Shown: positions 43,401 to 56,390, counted from the first letter of the stretch. The stretch is DNA of 64,000 nt from Trichobilharzia szidati (GCA_944472155.2 OX235279.1:158618199-158682198), one strand, 5' to 3'. The notes: generated from the letters alone by a model not told the origin. Numbers and translations are program-made.

Positions 43401-44624
43401 TCATGACAATTAAGAAGGTTAGATGTTAGATCACTCTGAAGCCTCTTCAGAATATGAAATTCCAAAGCGATTTCTACAGCTTGATGTTACCAACTGTGTA
43501 CATAATGTCACCATCGAAGAAGCATATCCTTTTATTACCGTCTACCTCCAATGTTCATCAATTTCCTAGTATTATGTCCCATGCAGTTTCTTCATTTTAC
43601 CTTAGTTGTGAAACCATTACAAATCATCCTCTGCGTTGATAGTGACTAGCAGGGCAATCCAAAATGCCAATTTTGTCCCATTTAATACTAGTTGTCTGCA
43701 CGTACGCGCTTTCACAATGAGTGGTGCTTTTCCTGATGAGATATCATCATTGTTCACCTCATAGAACGAAGCCATCAACTTCATACTGAACTAATTAAAA
43801 AGCGAATCTAATCTAAATCAGATAGTATGCCTTCATACCCCAAACTGTTGACTGTGACCTATGGACTTCTGTTGTAGCCCTAAAGTTAGCATATAACTGC
43901 AGCTATTCCTTGAATTTATCTCACCAGGATGGTGAATTCGTGCAGCCCAGTGGGTGAATATCGTGAAATTCAGTAATCAGTGTCAGATTGCTTGCTCGAC
44001 TGATTTTCTCTGAAAAGAAGGCACGTCAGCTTTACACTAAAAAGGTCTGTGTGTATGTTGATAATTCCCTATATTCCTTGGTCCATCCTATAAGCTGCGT
44101 TAGACACATAGTGGCTGAAGCCTGAATGTAGTATTAGGTATCCTGTTGAGAAAGGTAAAAGCCCATCTGTAGACAAATAAGCAGATGATTCTGATCCAGC
44201 TTTAAGAAAACTGAAATATTTGGGTAAATATTTTGAGGACAAATAGGAAAATCATGTTCATCTTTGAAGATTCTGGTAGGATAATCAGCTGCTTTTGACC
44301 AGAACTTGATATAAAAATCCTTAGAGGCATTGGCTTACTTGGTGACCACTGATATTAGTCTAACTATAAACATTGGTTGGTGGGTTACTGTTAAAATACA
44401 ATCCCAACCAAAATACCCGCATGAAATCCAGCTATGCTGTTTCAAGCATTGTACACAGAAGACAGGCAGGTAAGAGGAAAACGAGTGTTTATACATATGT
44501 CATTCAAGTGAAATGTCAGGTTTTGTGTAAAAGCAGGAGTTGATGAAATATGTATCGCAGTGGTTCACAATGATACTCACTTTGTAAAGCCTGCCGCCAT
44601 CTCCAGTTTGACGTCAGAACAGCC
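43401..44624. other. No gene or recognised repeat
   Basis: AT-rich; no coherent frame I can defend. Confidence 0.5.
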
Positions 44625-44897
44625 ATGCAGACAGTTCATACGTTGCACCCTCCAAAAAAAACTGACAGATTTCCGAAAATTCTTGTGACGCCCGAAGGCG
44701 ACAAATTCGACAATAAATGGAATCAGCCTCAATGTAAGTTGACTAAACGTTTTGTTAAAGACCGTGAATATGAAAAGAAATTTCGAAATAGCACTGACAC
44801 TGGAGCAGTACTCATCAACTGTCTGAGCTCAAAGAAACCGATTAGGAGATTATTTCTCAGAAAAGATGGTTTAGCCATTTTGGGTGAAACACATTGA
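44625..44897 (+). other. Unrecognised open frame, 90 codons
   Basis: A lysine- and arginine-rich frame (for example KKTDRFPKILVTPEGDKF, DREYEKKFRN, KPIRRLFLRKDG) that looks more protein-like than surrounding frames. I do not recognise the family. It may be a retroelement scrap, an exon or chance. No splice-site or promoter evidence supports a host gene. Confidence 0.3.
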
Positions 44898-47154
44898 GGA
44901 ATGACTCAGCCAAAAGAAAGTTGACCACTACTCGAACTCCACGAGAATGAGATGTAGACTTGCCACCCCTACCCCCCCCCAACCGTCAGTCTATAAAAGA
45001 CCAAAATAACAGAATTTGACAATGTAGATTGCCAGAAGTCTTCATAGACGCTAGAAAATTAGTAGTTAGAATAATTCAGACACTAATTAGCTTATGGGAA
45101 TTGGAAATATTTCCACCAGATTACTCTGTGTATTTATGACGGATAAGCTGATTTCGAGAACGTGGTGTGAACTGGTTGATTTTTCACTTGTTGTCCTTCA
45201 TAAAACTCTTTTTCTCTCTCTCTATCTGAAATACCTCTTTTTTTCAGTCCACAAGTCGCGAGCACAATAAGTCGCATTAATCGTGCACTAACCTGCAGAA
45301 AACACCGCTCATTCTGCATTAAAAAAAAGTGAAGAAGGAGAAATCTTGTTCTCACACATGTTTAATACACCATATCTGTTTAATATTTGCTATGGACTAT
45401 CAAAACAAATTTATACAACTGGATTTGGTTTCATTTAGCAAAGGTTGTATGCGTCGCCTACCTTACTGTGAACTATGATGGTTCCAAAATAATTAAGAGA
45501 AAAAAAGAGAAAATGTAAAAACAAAAACTCTGTTTATATTCACTAAATGAGACGAGAACGATAGAGAGATAGATAGATGGAGGAGACATTTGACTCCTAA
45601 AATAGCTATTGCTTCACCGATATTCATAGTCGTATGTCATGTGTCCAATTATCAACAAACTTTCAGTGTGTTTGTATATATGTGGACCAATCAGAATTGT
45701 TTATTTCTGCTAAAAATCATACTGTACAATTACTGGTTAAAAATAATATAAGACTGAGAATTACAAGGCAGTTTTTATGTATATTATTGGTATGATATTA
45801 TGCACAAAACAGTCGAGGAAAGCTGCTTTAACAAATTTTAGTAAGAAATAGTGACCAAAAGAGCCGAACTTTATTATTGTTATCATTATTATTACTATCA
45901 TTAACTGTTATTCGAACAGTTTGCATAACATGAAAATAAACTTCGAAAACTGTCATATTTGATGGGAAAAATCATTTAATTTAACATTGTACAGTGCATT
46001 ATTTCAAATGGACACTATCTTGTTTTAATGAAAACTTGCTCTCAATAGCATAACAAGAGCAACAACGACAAGCCCTAAAGGCATTTCTTTAGTTAACTAT
46101 TACCAACCGAGTGGTAAGTATGCTTCTGTAAATGTAATAATTGTTAATACATTTTATTCCCATTGAAAATGATAACCCTTATATGAATTGTATTCACAAT
46201 ATTTTTTATCAAAACAGTAGTTATGCTTTTTTTTATCAGGCTTTAAAAACTGGATAATCAGTTAATCCTGTAGTTTTGTGAAATTCTTGACTCTGGTTAC
46301 TTTCATCATGGTATTACTGTCTATAATTTGTAAGTGATAGCTTGTGAAATCTTCTTTTAGGGATGCCTTATCCTATCAGGTACATCGGGTACAGTCCCAT
46401 CACCCTAGTATCAGAACAATATCAGACATGTATACAGTTTAACCAGGGATTTCTACTGGACAACTTTACTGACATCATGCCTCCGTGTCAGTTGAACTAA
46501 ATTCACATATGAGGTAAAGCTTTGTCCAACAGTACATCCAATACTGAAAATATGAGCGGTTGCGTTTCAAAAAGTTACTGAGTGTTTAAACCCAATGTCC
46601 AGTTACACGAAGGCTTATCATAACATCGAACAGTTCTAGTGTTTACCTCATAACACGCTAACTTGAAATATGATAAATAATTGTCTTGCACATAGATAAC
46701 TGTATGTTGTACCAGTTAAATCACACATCACACACACACACAAAAGGGACAAAATTAGACAAAAACAGTGGGCCATAAGTGGCCTATTAAAATCCTGTAA
46801 CCATCTGGTGTTCTTCGCTTGTAAAAATTTCATTTTCGCATAATGGTAACTAAGCAAGTCGTGAAAATAGGACAAGAAGTTCAGTAAAGGTATCTTTGTA
46901 GCGATTTCATCCTCAAAAGCAGAGCTATACAATCACATTTCCATTTACATAGACACAATGATTATTTAATTCCATGAAATAACAAAGGAGATTAGAGGTG
47001 ACAATAATTTTCAACCTGAAATGGAAGTCTGAGGATGTGAATATGATAAATTATAAGGGGCTTAGAAACAAAATAACGCAGGATTAGAAAATTAGTACTT
47101 TTCAACGTGTACAGGTGTGAATGGGATGAGCATGGGAGAGAACTGAAATAATAA
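44898..47154. other. No gene; simple-sequence patches
   Basis: A C-run near 44970-44982, GATA-like AGATAGATAGA near 45563-45578, ATT-like triplets near 45880-45900 and a CA run near 46726-46742. Nothing else supportable. Confidence 0.5.
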
Positions 47155-47930
47155 TTTTCATAATTGAAATTTTAAAAAATTGAAGGGAATGAAAAAGCAA
47201 AATACAAAAACCAAGGAGTCAAGTCGAACCAGATCTTTGGTAAATGTAGAGGTTGGACTAATTTCTTTTGAGCACATAGTTCTGGCTTTTCGATGCATAT
47301 GGCGAAGGCTTCTCCAGCAATAATGAAGTCGGAAACTCACTGCCTTCAGAAGATTTTTGTTTACCTTGTCAATGACTCTGAATGATGAGTTGATTGAGAC
47401 GTTGCGGCGGGTGTTGACGAGATGTTCAGTTATGGCACTACTGATCGAATCGCTGCCTTCTCTGTGTAGCTATGATGGCTAGTTTTCTCTAACACATTTT
47501 GATAGGACTCGCCTAGAACGACCTATGTACGCAGCTCCCCAGTAGTCAGTGGACTGATTTATACATACTGGAGTGGTAATATGCGGAAGTTTGTCTTTCA
47601 CACTGCTTAGAAGCAGCTGCAGGGAAGGCTTTCTTTAGGGAACTAGACATTCGCCTCCTAGGGATACCTGCCTCTAAGTCCCCCTTGAAGTCCAGATCCG
47701 AATACAGTGTTTTCTTTGCTCATGAACTGCATTCTCCTCTTTTTGGCTTCAGTATCATGTTCTTCTCCACGAAGCATGAGTGATGTCCACTTTGATCTAG
47801 GATATTTTTGAGAAATAAGAGCTCTAATTCTATGTAGTCAACGCTGAGAACTCCTGATACGATGGGCCTTCGAGAAATAAACAAGTGTTCTGACATCAAA
47901 AATACTTTCATCTTTCTGACTTAACTCCAC
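47155..47930 (-). mobile_element. Penelope-like element, GIY-YIG endonuclease remnant
   Basis: Minus-strand order across shifted frames: LQLLLSSVKDKLPHITTPVC, INQSTDYWGAAYIGRSRRVL (GIY-YIG with both signatures traceable as INQ and YIG), SAITEHLVNTRRNVSINSSF, RVIDKVNKNLLKA, then EAFAICIEKPELCAQKKLVQ and PLHLPKIW. The order is complete, with frameshifts between pieces; TGH has become TRR. The start near 47900 includes a diverged lead-in. Confidence 0.75.
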
Positions 47931-48639
47931 TTAAACTTTTATTTTAAACTACACCTGTTCGTGATTTGCTGAACTCTCAAAAATCCAAAATGTCGTCATT
48001 GTGTAGGCGTCCTTTATTCATTGACTGACGCGAAAAGTTAATAAATTGTGAATACGCCTACTTTTTTTTGATTAATTAGCCAGACACTTACTTACCTACG
48101 CCATGTACTGTGCATTTTGTCGATTATTTGCATTTAGTTCTGATTACTTTTTTTTTCTCCTTCACATATCTAACACAACATCTAAGCCGGGAGTAAAATT
48201 AGAACAAAATAACCTTAGTGGGCTTTTTCCTTCTTATCAAACAATCTATTTGTGTTATTCTTCTGTCCTTAATTTTTATCGATTTCCATTTCTTTTTACA
48301 CGTCGATTGTCACTTCACTGTCCACTTAACAGACTTTGTAAAAAGTGAAAAAAACTCTTGAAATTTAAAAAACCTGAAGTATTGTCAACGTTTATTTCTT
48401 TATACAGGCTGACGTAAAATACGAAAACAGGGCATAAATAATGCTCATTAAAACTGTGTCCTCAATTCTTTGTATATGTCACACGTTAGACGTTATTTTC
48501 CCTGCACACTGAAATTTCGAGAAGTGGTGATCACATTTCTTTAGTTTTTGACTAAAATATTACTTCTATAAGATTATACAGTGTGGACTGGACATAGAGA
48601 AGGCAGGAGTGACAATATAGCTGTCATCGTCATTCTTCC
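47931..48639. other. No gene or recognised repeat
   Basis: AT-rich spacer. Confidence 0.5.
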
Positions 48640-48790
48640 TCCTGCACATTTCTGTCCACTATGCTTCTCTTTCGAATCGCTCTTCTCTTCCTGCCTGTTT
48701 ACTTAATCGAGTGTGACCGCCTGAACTGCTACACTTCTGTGAAAAGTTCTACACTGAACTTCAGTGGGTCAGTCAGATCTTCGTCACGTA
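48640..48790 (+). mobile_element. LINE group E 3' end fragment
   Basis: GTGTGACCGCCTGAACTGCT and the following ACTTCTGTGAAAAGTTCTAC correspond to the 3' UTR end at about 54175-54220 and its minus-strand equivalent at 3030-3080, followed by a short GTCAGTCAG tract. Confidence 0.5.
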
Positions 48791-49729
48791 CATGCAGTCC
48801 TCTCCGGGTGGGGGGATAAAAACAAAGTGATGATTTCTTGGTATGTGTGTGTGTGGGTGGGTGTTTTACATTCAGCCACAGATGTTTTTAGCCTAAGCAA
48901 AAGTGTTTGTATGTATGTAGTATAGTTAAAGATTATTTGAATAAAACATCCACTCAAAATCTTGGCGACTATGCTTCTATTATTCGTGTTTCGTTATCTG
49001 ATAATTGTGATGTAATCTTAGGCGACATTGAAATGTTTCAGGAAATACGACACGAATGTTCAGACATACTGTAATCTATGCTTACTTTTCTCATTTCACC
49101 CACTTTTCTCTCAGTTGTTTCTTTTTTTAAATTCTGATACCTGTTAACACATAGAATCTGATATTTTGGTTTACTTCGTCACGAAATGAAGTAAAGTAAA
49201 ACTTCATTGAGTAGAAGGTTGTTTCAGTTGGTAAAAAAGATATATGTATATATAGTGAGAGACAGAGACAAGTTGTTTAGCTAAGAGATTCTTTTGGTGA
49301 TTTTATATATAAATTAAACGCCTTTCGCATATTTGCGATTCTGCCTAGAAGATGTTGTGACAGCACACAAAAACTAGATTTACTTTTTACCCAAAGACTT
49401 GAAGTATTTGATAGCAAAATCCTCCGGTAACAACATCCTTCAAAACAGCCATCTGATACTTGGTCGCCGTGATACTTAGTCAAATCGTAATGCATGACAA
49501 ATAAAAAACCCTTAACAGTTTGATATTGAGAAATCGCTGGAACGATAAACATTTTCCGCTTAGGAACCTTTTCATCAAACTTAAAGAGACTGTTTAGGGA
49601 TTACCTAATTTCTGAGACTTTAGCCAGCACTACTAAATAACATGAGAATACAGTTATCAGTTATATAATTGTCTCTGGTGTGTCCATGTTAGTCAGTTTT
49701 ATGGATGACGAATATAATATCATCTTCAA
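48791..49729. other. No gene; a TG tract
   Basis: A TGTGTGTGTGGG tract at about 48842-48861; otherwise AT-rich and featureless. Confidence 0.5.
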
Positions 49730-50010
49730 GTGTTGGTTTATAGGGATTTGACTGGTTACAGGATTTCATGATGGTCTGACACTGTTTAGGGAACCACTAG
49801 AAAGGAGGACTTCGTAGGCCATTTAGCCACCGGGAGCCGATTCACTGGTCAGCCCCTAGATTTCAACTTCTGACAATGCACGACAAAGGGTGACCACTAG
49901 TCAGTGTCATTCATGGCGAGTAACTGCCCTCACACCCGATTTGCTGTATCCCACTGGTCACGACCTCCCACTAGAACCCAGGTATTTACCTACCTGAATA
50001 GGTGTCTTCT
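49730..50010 (-). mobile_element. Family A SINE lacking the ribozyme and B box
   Basis: 3' end (CAAGTGTTGGTTTATAGGGA) followed by GAACCACTAGAAAGGAGG, then directly the tRNA-like GCCACCGGGAGCCGATTC and the body to CTACCTGAATAGG. An internal deletion has removed the hammerhead and B box. Confidence 0.7.
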
Positions 50011-50449
50011 AATTCAAACCTGATGAGTGCAGCGGGAACCAGAGTTTGTCTAAACTACATATTTCATTCGTTGTAACTCACCACCAAACTCCTTTGCCAG
50101 CAGATGGCTTCAATTTTCATGTCTTGTGATAACTGTATCCTATTTATAACACATAAAACACCTCGTTTCCAAAATAGGTATTTAACGGGAATACCGATCC
50201 AGATGGTTTTTTATACCTCAATTCACCTGGGAAAGTCTACACCACTTTATCATCTAACAGGGAAAACCACTGTTCATTTTATTATTATTATCTGTCTTTG
50301 AACACTTTTCATTTTCTCATCACTTTTCACTTTTCCTTCAGTATTCTCGCTCAACAAGAGTTATTCGTCTGTTTGTGCTTCATTTCTATTTTAAATACAA
50401 ATTTAGACTTCCTAATTGACCACTTTTCCTAAACTAGTAAATGAATTAG
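50011..50449. other. No gene or recognised repeat
   Basis: AT-rich spacer between two family A copies. Confidence 0.5.
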
Positions 50450-50715
50450 TTCTTGCAAGTGTTGGTTTGCAGGGATCAGACTGGCTACAGGAGTTCATCA
50501 TGAGGTGAAATAGGTTAGAGAACCATTGGAAAATCTGGCAGTACTGACTCTTCATCAGCACATCTACGAGCTCGCCTTATGACCGAAAGGTCTTGAGTTC
50601 GAACCTCGATAGGTGCGCACTGATGAGGAGTCCCAAACTAGGACGAGATAGCTGTTCAATACTCCCACGTTTTACCAGTGGTTCTTTAACCGATGTCAGC
50701 TGATGATGCAATTAG
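50450..50715. mobile_element. Family A SINE, foldback
   Basis: Left arm 50450-50565 on the minus strand (3' end and part of the hammerhead), right arm 50566-50715 on the plus strand with tRNA-like segment, B box GAGTTCGAACC, hammerhead ACTGATGAGGAGTCCC... GGAC with GAAA mutated to GAGA, and 3' end. Confidence 0.7.
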
Positions 50716-50859
50716 TATCCTGCTGGTTCAGCCTTCAGATAGAACAGATCGTAACAACTTTCCAGATGAGTGTGTAGCAAATGAATTCCAACCAGTCATC
50801 GTGATTCCATTTAATTGAGATGATAACTCTGACGTTTTTAAAGAACACTGTCATGTTTA

Positions 50860-51030
50860 TTGATATAAGGATAAAACTTAGGGCACTGTGGTAGAGCATA
50901 ACTCCATTATGGATAAGATTTTATTTTGATAAGTCACACAGTGTTGTTATACAGTAGTACTAACTGATGACGTTTCGAGCACAAACTATTACTGCTCATA
51001 ATCATATCACGTCACTCACACAACTTTTTT
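50860..51030 (-). mobile_element. PLE 3' end repeat with hammerhead-like core
   Basis: Minus strand: TATGAGCAGTAATAGTTTGT, GCTCGAAACGTC and ATCAGTTAG, then CTGTATAACAACACTGTGTG, ATCAAAATAAAATCTTATCC and CTCTACCACAGTGCCC. It lies directly downstream, in PLE sense, of the PLE endonuclease at 51174-51850, so this repeat vocabulary can be assigned to PLEs. Confidence 0.65.
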
Positions 51031-51173
51031 CTTCGTTTGTATGCATTAGTGGAATTGACCAGATATTTGAATAAAAATCGGTATAAGATAATGTTCGTTC
51101 AGAAATAATAATATGAATGTTATTGGTCAATTAAAATCAGATGGGAAATAAGACGAGTGTTTTTATAGTCATG

Positions 51174-51850
51174 TTAGAATGTTGTGACGTGCTTGAATTG
51201 AAGTAGAATTTTAAGGTTATTTATTGTCCTCCTCTGATTTAACTGACGTGTTAATAATATCTTCCATATATCCGGTATTTGCACTGAGTCATTTCTGTTG
51301 CATGTGTTGGGTGTAGACTCAATGAACCAGGATTCAGTAATCAACCTCTCTCTCCACCTACTTATATAACCTCTTAGAATTTTAACCCTCTCCCACCCTA
51401 TTGTGTGGTTGTGTGTTAATGCATGCAGTGCGATCACTGAGTGCTTTTTTCTAATTACTTATCTTCTCGGGGTCAACCATTCTTACCTTGGCTAAATTCT
51501 TATGTTCCGACAATCTGATTACCCCCCGATCTACTAGTTTGACCTATACAGTTGACTTAACTGACAGTCATTGCAGGGTATTTTGTAAATTATATTATTT
51601 TGTTTAATTGGGTCCACCAGGTCTTTTAGCCTACAAAGCTTGTCCTACCTGAGTGAGTTTGTATGTTTGAATGCCACCCTAATTCCTGCTTTATTGAGAA
51701 TCCTACGTAAAGCCTCAGATGTCCCTTCTTTGTATGGTATAACAGTAGTTGTCATGTTTATTAATCTTAGTGTGTATAAAAATGGAAATGAAATATCTAA
51801 AACATCGGATATCCAACTTACCATTCTTTTGTTTATTTAAAACGCGTAAC
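51174..51850 (-). mobile_element. Penelope-like element, GIY-YIG endonuclease remnant
   Basis: Minus strand: TVIPYKEGTSEALRRILNKA, then GIRVAFKHTNSLR, KDLVDPIKQNNIIYKIPCND with C (GIY half, IYKIPC), L-Y-R trace of the YIG half, then after damaged sequence MIALHALTHNHTIGWERVKI (H-THNH in place of TGH), LITESWFIESTPNTCNRNDS and IPDIWKIL. The order matches 23640-24185. The YIG half is decayed and the frame is split, so it is inactive. Confidence 0.75.
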
Positions 51851-51912
51851 GTTAATTTGTTGATTTTACCTAGATTTTGGCATACTTTAAACTATGCATT
51901 TCGTAAATACTG

Positions 51913-51914
<2 letters not shown>

Positions 51915-51966
<52 letters not shown>
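51915..51966. repeat. TA dinucleotide microsatellite
   Basis: An almost uninterrupted TA tract of about 40 bases, ending in TGTATATATATA. Confidence 0.9.
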
Positions 51967-51967
<1 letters not shown>

Positions 51968-52754
51968 AACATGCCTGTGTATGTGCACCTTTCATTCGAC
52001 ATGATGAATGGGATCTGCATGTTTAAGTGACAGCAGTATTCAAACACCCTTGTACTACAATGAGTTATACACTCGAGGGATAGTCAGCCATTATCCATGA
52101 TAATGGGAAACAAACTGAATCCACCTTAAAGACACAAAAATAGTTATAAATTAGGAGTTTTCATAGGCAATGTCTTTCATATATTAACAAAAATCCATAG
52201 GTGAAATGCGGATGTACTTTTTTTCACTTAAATAGTTGTTATACTACAACAATTTCATAAACTGGATATTTTGCAACACAGATAATTCATGGTTGTTTTT
52301 TAATGATACAGTGTAATACCAAAGCAATAATAAGGGAATTATGGGCAATTACGTCACAATAAAAAAATAATACAATCAATGAAAACAGTGGATTTTGACG
52401 ATGGAATAGTTTTTCAATCGGCCATGGAATGTCCGCCTATCGAAATGTCTCTTCTACTCCACTGATAAACCAGAATGAAAGTGAAACCTAACAATGAAGC
52501 AGATAGATTTTTTTTCTGGAAAAAAATGAATCACTACTGAAATAATATCCTCTCTGTTTACAAATGTTTAACGAAAAATCGAGATGGCATTTGTACAAAA
52601 CTTCCCGTACTATTCCTTTTGTTTTATAAAACTGGCGACTGAACAGTAGAATGGATTTTATTGCTTCGCTAATTTTTGCAGATATCTTGCACAGTAGGTG
52701 GAATCTGACGTGACACGTGTCGAGTACTTTGTGAGATGCTAAGTATCTGTCCCA
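51967..52754. other. No gene or recognised repeat
   Basis: AT-rich spacer. Confidence 0.5.
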
Positions 52755-53110
52755 AGTTCCATCACTGACTGATGTCATATAGAGAACCATTTGAATTCAG
52801 AGAGTACTCCTGTGGCGTTCCGTCCCAGTTTGGGACTCTTCAGTGATACGCAGCAACGACTCCACAGGGGATTGAAACAGAGACCTTCTAGCCAAAAGAC
52901 CAAGCTCGTTCATCGTCCAGCCAAATTAGTCTGGAACCCAATGATCTAAGAACTCTAAGTCGTTTCGATTCCCGAATTTTAGCGCGACCACCAGCCAGTG
53001 TCATCAACCAGTACTTTTCCTCACATACGACCTGGTGGACCCCACTAGTCACGAACTGGCGGTAGAACTGTAGGCAACTTCGTCCTGTCGCCAGTCAATA
53101 ACTCCTGAAA
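52755..53110 (-). mobile_element. Family A SINE, old full-length copy
   Basis: ATAGAGAACCATTTGAATTC, hammerhead region TTCCGTCCCAGTTTGGGACT with CTTCAGTGATAC, a B box decayed to GGATTGAAACAG, tRNA-like CTGGAACCCAATG, and the body with TAGCGCGACCACCAGCCAG. All parts are present but diverged. Confidence 0.65.
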
Positions 53111-53639
53111 ATAATAAAATTAGATTCGTAAAACTGTTGTCTCACAGAACTGAAATTTCCAGATTCTTCTTGTGAAAATGTACACATAATCCAAGCGTCA
53201 CGCATTCAGGGTTCATTTAACATACAATACAAGTGAATTATAACCAAGTTATTTTTTTGTTATTATTCACAAGTCTTCAAATGTAAGCTGAATTGACATA
53301 CACGTTGTCCTACACGTACTAATTGCCTTAAATTGATTCTGTTTATAACCCCTGCATAGCTCGTAATCTTCCCAATTATTGACCTCTACATTATATTATA
53401 ATATAACCCTAAACATTGAGGATTTTTCATTGAGTTTACTTGATTGCAGAGTTTAACGTGTTCTAGTCATTACATTTTCGAAAAAAACTTCACTCATTGT
53501 GAATGTTTCGATTTTTCAAGACTCCAGGAAGTCAGGTATTCCTGATGGCATTCACAGGAAATCAGTATCATTCCTGGCTAAGACCTTTGAAAGGTATATA
53601 CAACTTTGAAGCTAAGGTAAATAAACAGTTGCAATGAAA
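53111..53639. other. No gene or recognised repeat
   Basis: AT-rich spacer. Confidence 0.5.
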
Positions 53640-54240
53640 ACGCTAGGTGGCATAATAGGGTAAGTATTATTGACGTGAGCCATCGGTAGTGTACTGGGTA
53701 ACAAGGGAAGGTTAGTCAGTGAAGTTGTAAAGTCATATCACTTGAGATGGTTACGACATGTGTTACACGCATGCCTAGTCATCGTCTTCCTCGACAGGGG
53801 GAAATGTTAGCTGCCGAATAGGATCAGGTTGGGAGAAAATTAGCTAGTGGTGGTCAGACATGGCTTCATTAGTCAATAAAATCGACAACAGTTAGTTTAA
53901 ACCAGCTAGTCAGCCAAGTAGGGGAGTGTAGGCTGCCAGTCTGCTTGGGATCCTCGGTATAGTAAGAACCAGTGACCGCTGAAGACTATTGGCAGTGAGT
54001 GATATGGCTCAAAATCGTTCCCAACGGCTGGCGCAGATGCATTCGCTCTTTGTGATTTGTCATATTCAATAAAACTCTAGCATTCTTCCATATTACTGTT
54101 CTTTTCCGTTTATTATGTGTCTCTTCTTTGAATATCTCTTTATTCTCTTCTCCTTCTTTGTGTGGCACATGGAGAGAGTGTGGCAACTCGAATTGCTGGA
54201 CATCTGTGCAAAGTAGTTCCACGTTGACACCAGTCAGTCA
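53640..54240 (+). mobile_element. LINE group E, C-terminal domain and 3' UTR
   Basis: Plus-strand codons for the VSHR-CTG-QGK-VSEVVKSYHLRWL-RHVLHACLVIVFLD-GEMLAAE-like stretch match the minus-strand copy at 3202-3576, with frameshifts. The 3' UTR runs to about 54220 and ends next to CAGTCAGTCAGTTAGTC (54225-54246). Confidence 0.7.
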
Positions 54241-55984
54241 GTTAGTCACTTTAATGTTCTAGAACGTGAACAACTGATGGAAAATAATACAGTGAAGACA
54301 AGCTAGAGCAATTCTGCTCAACTTACTGTCAATATTAGTTTATGAAATAAAACTACAACGAACGCTGAATTTCACAGAATTTTTCATCATTTCTTGCCTT
54401 GTTTAACTGTAAAACAATTTTTTTGGCAAGTTGTTTGTTGGAGAAAAAAACACAAACAAAACAAAAACGCTATTTCTCACCTGACTAACTACTCCTCATT
54501 GTACATTTATTAAATAATGAACACATTGCGAAAGCAATAGAAACAAAAACAATACCACTCAAGTTTAAATATTTTTAAAACAAAATTTTCGAATAAATGT
54601 TATCATTAGGGAAAAAAATAATAATAATTTTTTATTCTGAGTAGTTTCATCCACCTGGAAGTTTCCACTAACACTACTAAAAGACCCTAGTAGGGAAGAA
54701 CTCAGACATACTTGTGAACCGTTACTCCATTCTCTTTAGATGTTTGTGTGTGTGTGTGTGTGTAAACGTTTGACTCGTCGGAAGACAACAGAATACTTAA
54801 TTAATGTTTGTTTATATTTTCGTTACCAGTATGTATGAGTGTGTGTGAGTACGTTCCCGTGTGTGTGGCACACAACTCTCTAATGATTTACACATTTCTG
54901 TTAGAACTGTCTATTTTTCCATATTTGGTGTTAAAAAAAAGTGTGTGTGTGTGTGATTGATTAATGAGGAGTATTCATCTTTACTGTAGACCAAATTGGC
55001 TCCACGCGAGATTTTCAACCAGCGGAGGTAGTGTAACGAACGTCATCATCATCATCACCAACATCGTCAACAATAACAAGAACACCAACACGTCGTGTAA
55101 TTCATACCCATATGAATACTACTGAAGAAGAAAAAAAATTCTCCTCTTCTTATTAAAAATGCAATCAGTAGATATAATTTTAATAATTATTGTTTAAATA
55201 GTTTAATTAATATTCAAAATAGTATTGCCATAGTGTTTTGAAACAGAGAAACTCATGTATAGATGTTGTATGTGTGTAGACGTGAACACGCACTCACTCA
55301 CCCACTCACACACGCACACGCACACACACAAACACACATAGACACCATTCACTTCAAGTGTACTTACAGATTAATAGAAACACACTGACTATATATTGTA
55401 ATGATTGAGTGATCTCTAGTCAAAGAAGAAATGTTGAATGTCTCAATTAAATGTCAGTTAAAGATGGTTAATTAAGAATCTCTGGAGATATATATACCAT
55501 AGGTAGACACATGCGTTTGTTTCATACAGACTGCTCTTTTTATTTTATTTTTTTTATTTTGCTTCTCTTCACCTGCCTAGACATTTTCAATTTATTAAGA
55601 AAGGCGCCAGATTGTTGGCACATTCCACTACTAATGTTGTTTACAAAAGTATACAAATTAGTAGAATACCTGTGTATATTAAAGTGAAGAAGTATGGACA
55701 CACAGACTAGAGTGCGTACATACACACATTTACACACATACACACACAAACACTGTGTGATTCATAATTCTTAATTTTTTCCATTGTGTAAAGCTTTTGT
55801 TGTAAAACTTGTTTTAGTCAAAATAAAATAATAGTAACAACAAGTTAGTTTGTACACGAAGTTCATCATTCGCATAGATTGAATAAATGACGGAAAATGA
55901 AGTACACTCGTGGTAAAGGCGACATATTGTGAAGGCTAGGAGACATTTATGTAACATTGATCATATTATCGGGGTATTTTAATT
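54241..55984. other. No gene; several CA/TG and triplet tracts
   Basis: TG tracts at about 54744-54765 and 54938-54954, ATC triplets near 55043-55060, CA-rich tracts at about 55295-55345 and 55720-55752. No coding frame of interest. Confidence 0.5.
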
Positions 55985-56103
55985 CAGCAGTTTGAACTGA
56001 AGTGCTCAGCCTCAGGTTGAAATGTCGGCTCCTTGTGCGGAAGTCTCGGCGATTCTGATTATTTAATTTGAATTAAACCAATAGATGTTGACTAGCAGCG
56101 TAT

Positions 56104-56156
56104 TCCAGGATAGCTCACATTTCACCCTCCAAATTCGGACTAGTCGTCAGCTGGAT
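56104..56156 (-). ncRNA. Hammerhead ribozyme, family C, intact core strands
   Basis: ATCCAG/CTGGA stem I, CTGACGA (56144-56150) complete, an extended stem II arm (CTAGTCC...GGAGGGT) with mismatches, GAAA (56120-56123), stem III with TGTGAGCTA, then TC before stem I. The conserved core strands are all present; stem II pairing is imperfect, so activity is uncertain. Confidence 0.65.
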
Positions 56157-56329
56157 GTACGTGCATTCCCTAGTCAATGGTGTTACCGCTAGTCACCCTT
56201 TTCAAAGGTCAAAGCATTGTCCACTAAGCCACTCAGGTCACGAGAGCCAACGGGTATCAGTAATTGTTTGATTTCTCGTAGCCTAAGTGGTCTAGTGAAA
56301 TTATGGGTACCGGTTTGGAGCAGAGAATG

Positions 56330-56390
56330 CAGTAAGATCCAGCTGACAACTAGTCCTAAATAGAAGGGTTAAGTGTGCGTTATTCTGGAT
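56330..56390 (+). ncRNA. Hammerhead remnant, family C
   Basis: GATCCAGCTGACAACTAGTC and GGATT-type stem I partner are readable, but GAAA has become TTAA and G8 is A. Dead copy. Confidence 0.55.

Noticed and set aside
51640..51840. Plus-strand protein of 66 codons
   Set aside because: It is the antisense shadow of the minus-strand PLE reading frame.
55290..55345. CRISPR-like or regulated repeat array in the CA-rich tracts
   Set aside because: These are ordinary dinucleotide microsatellites without spacer structure.
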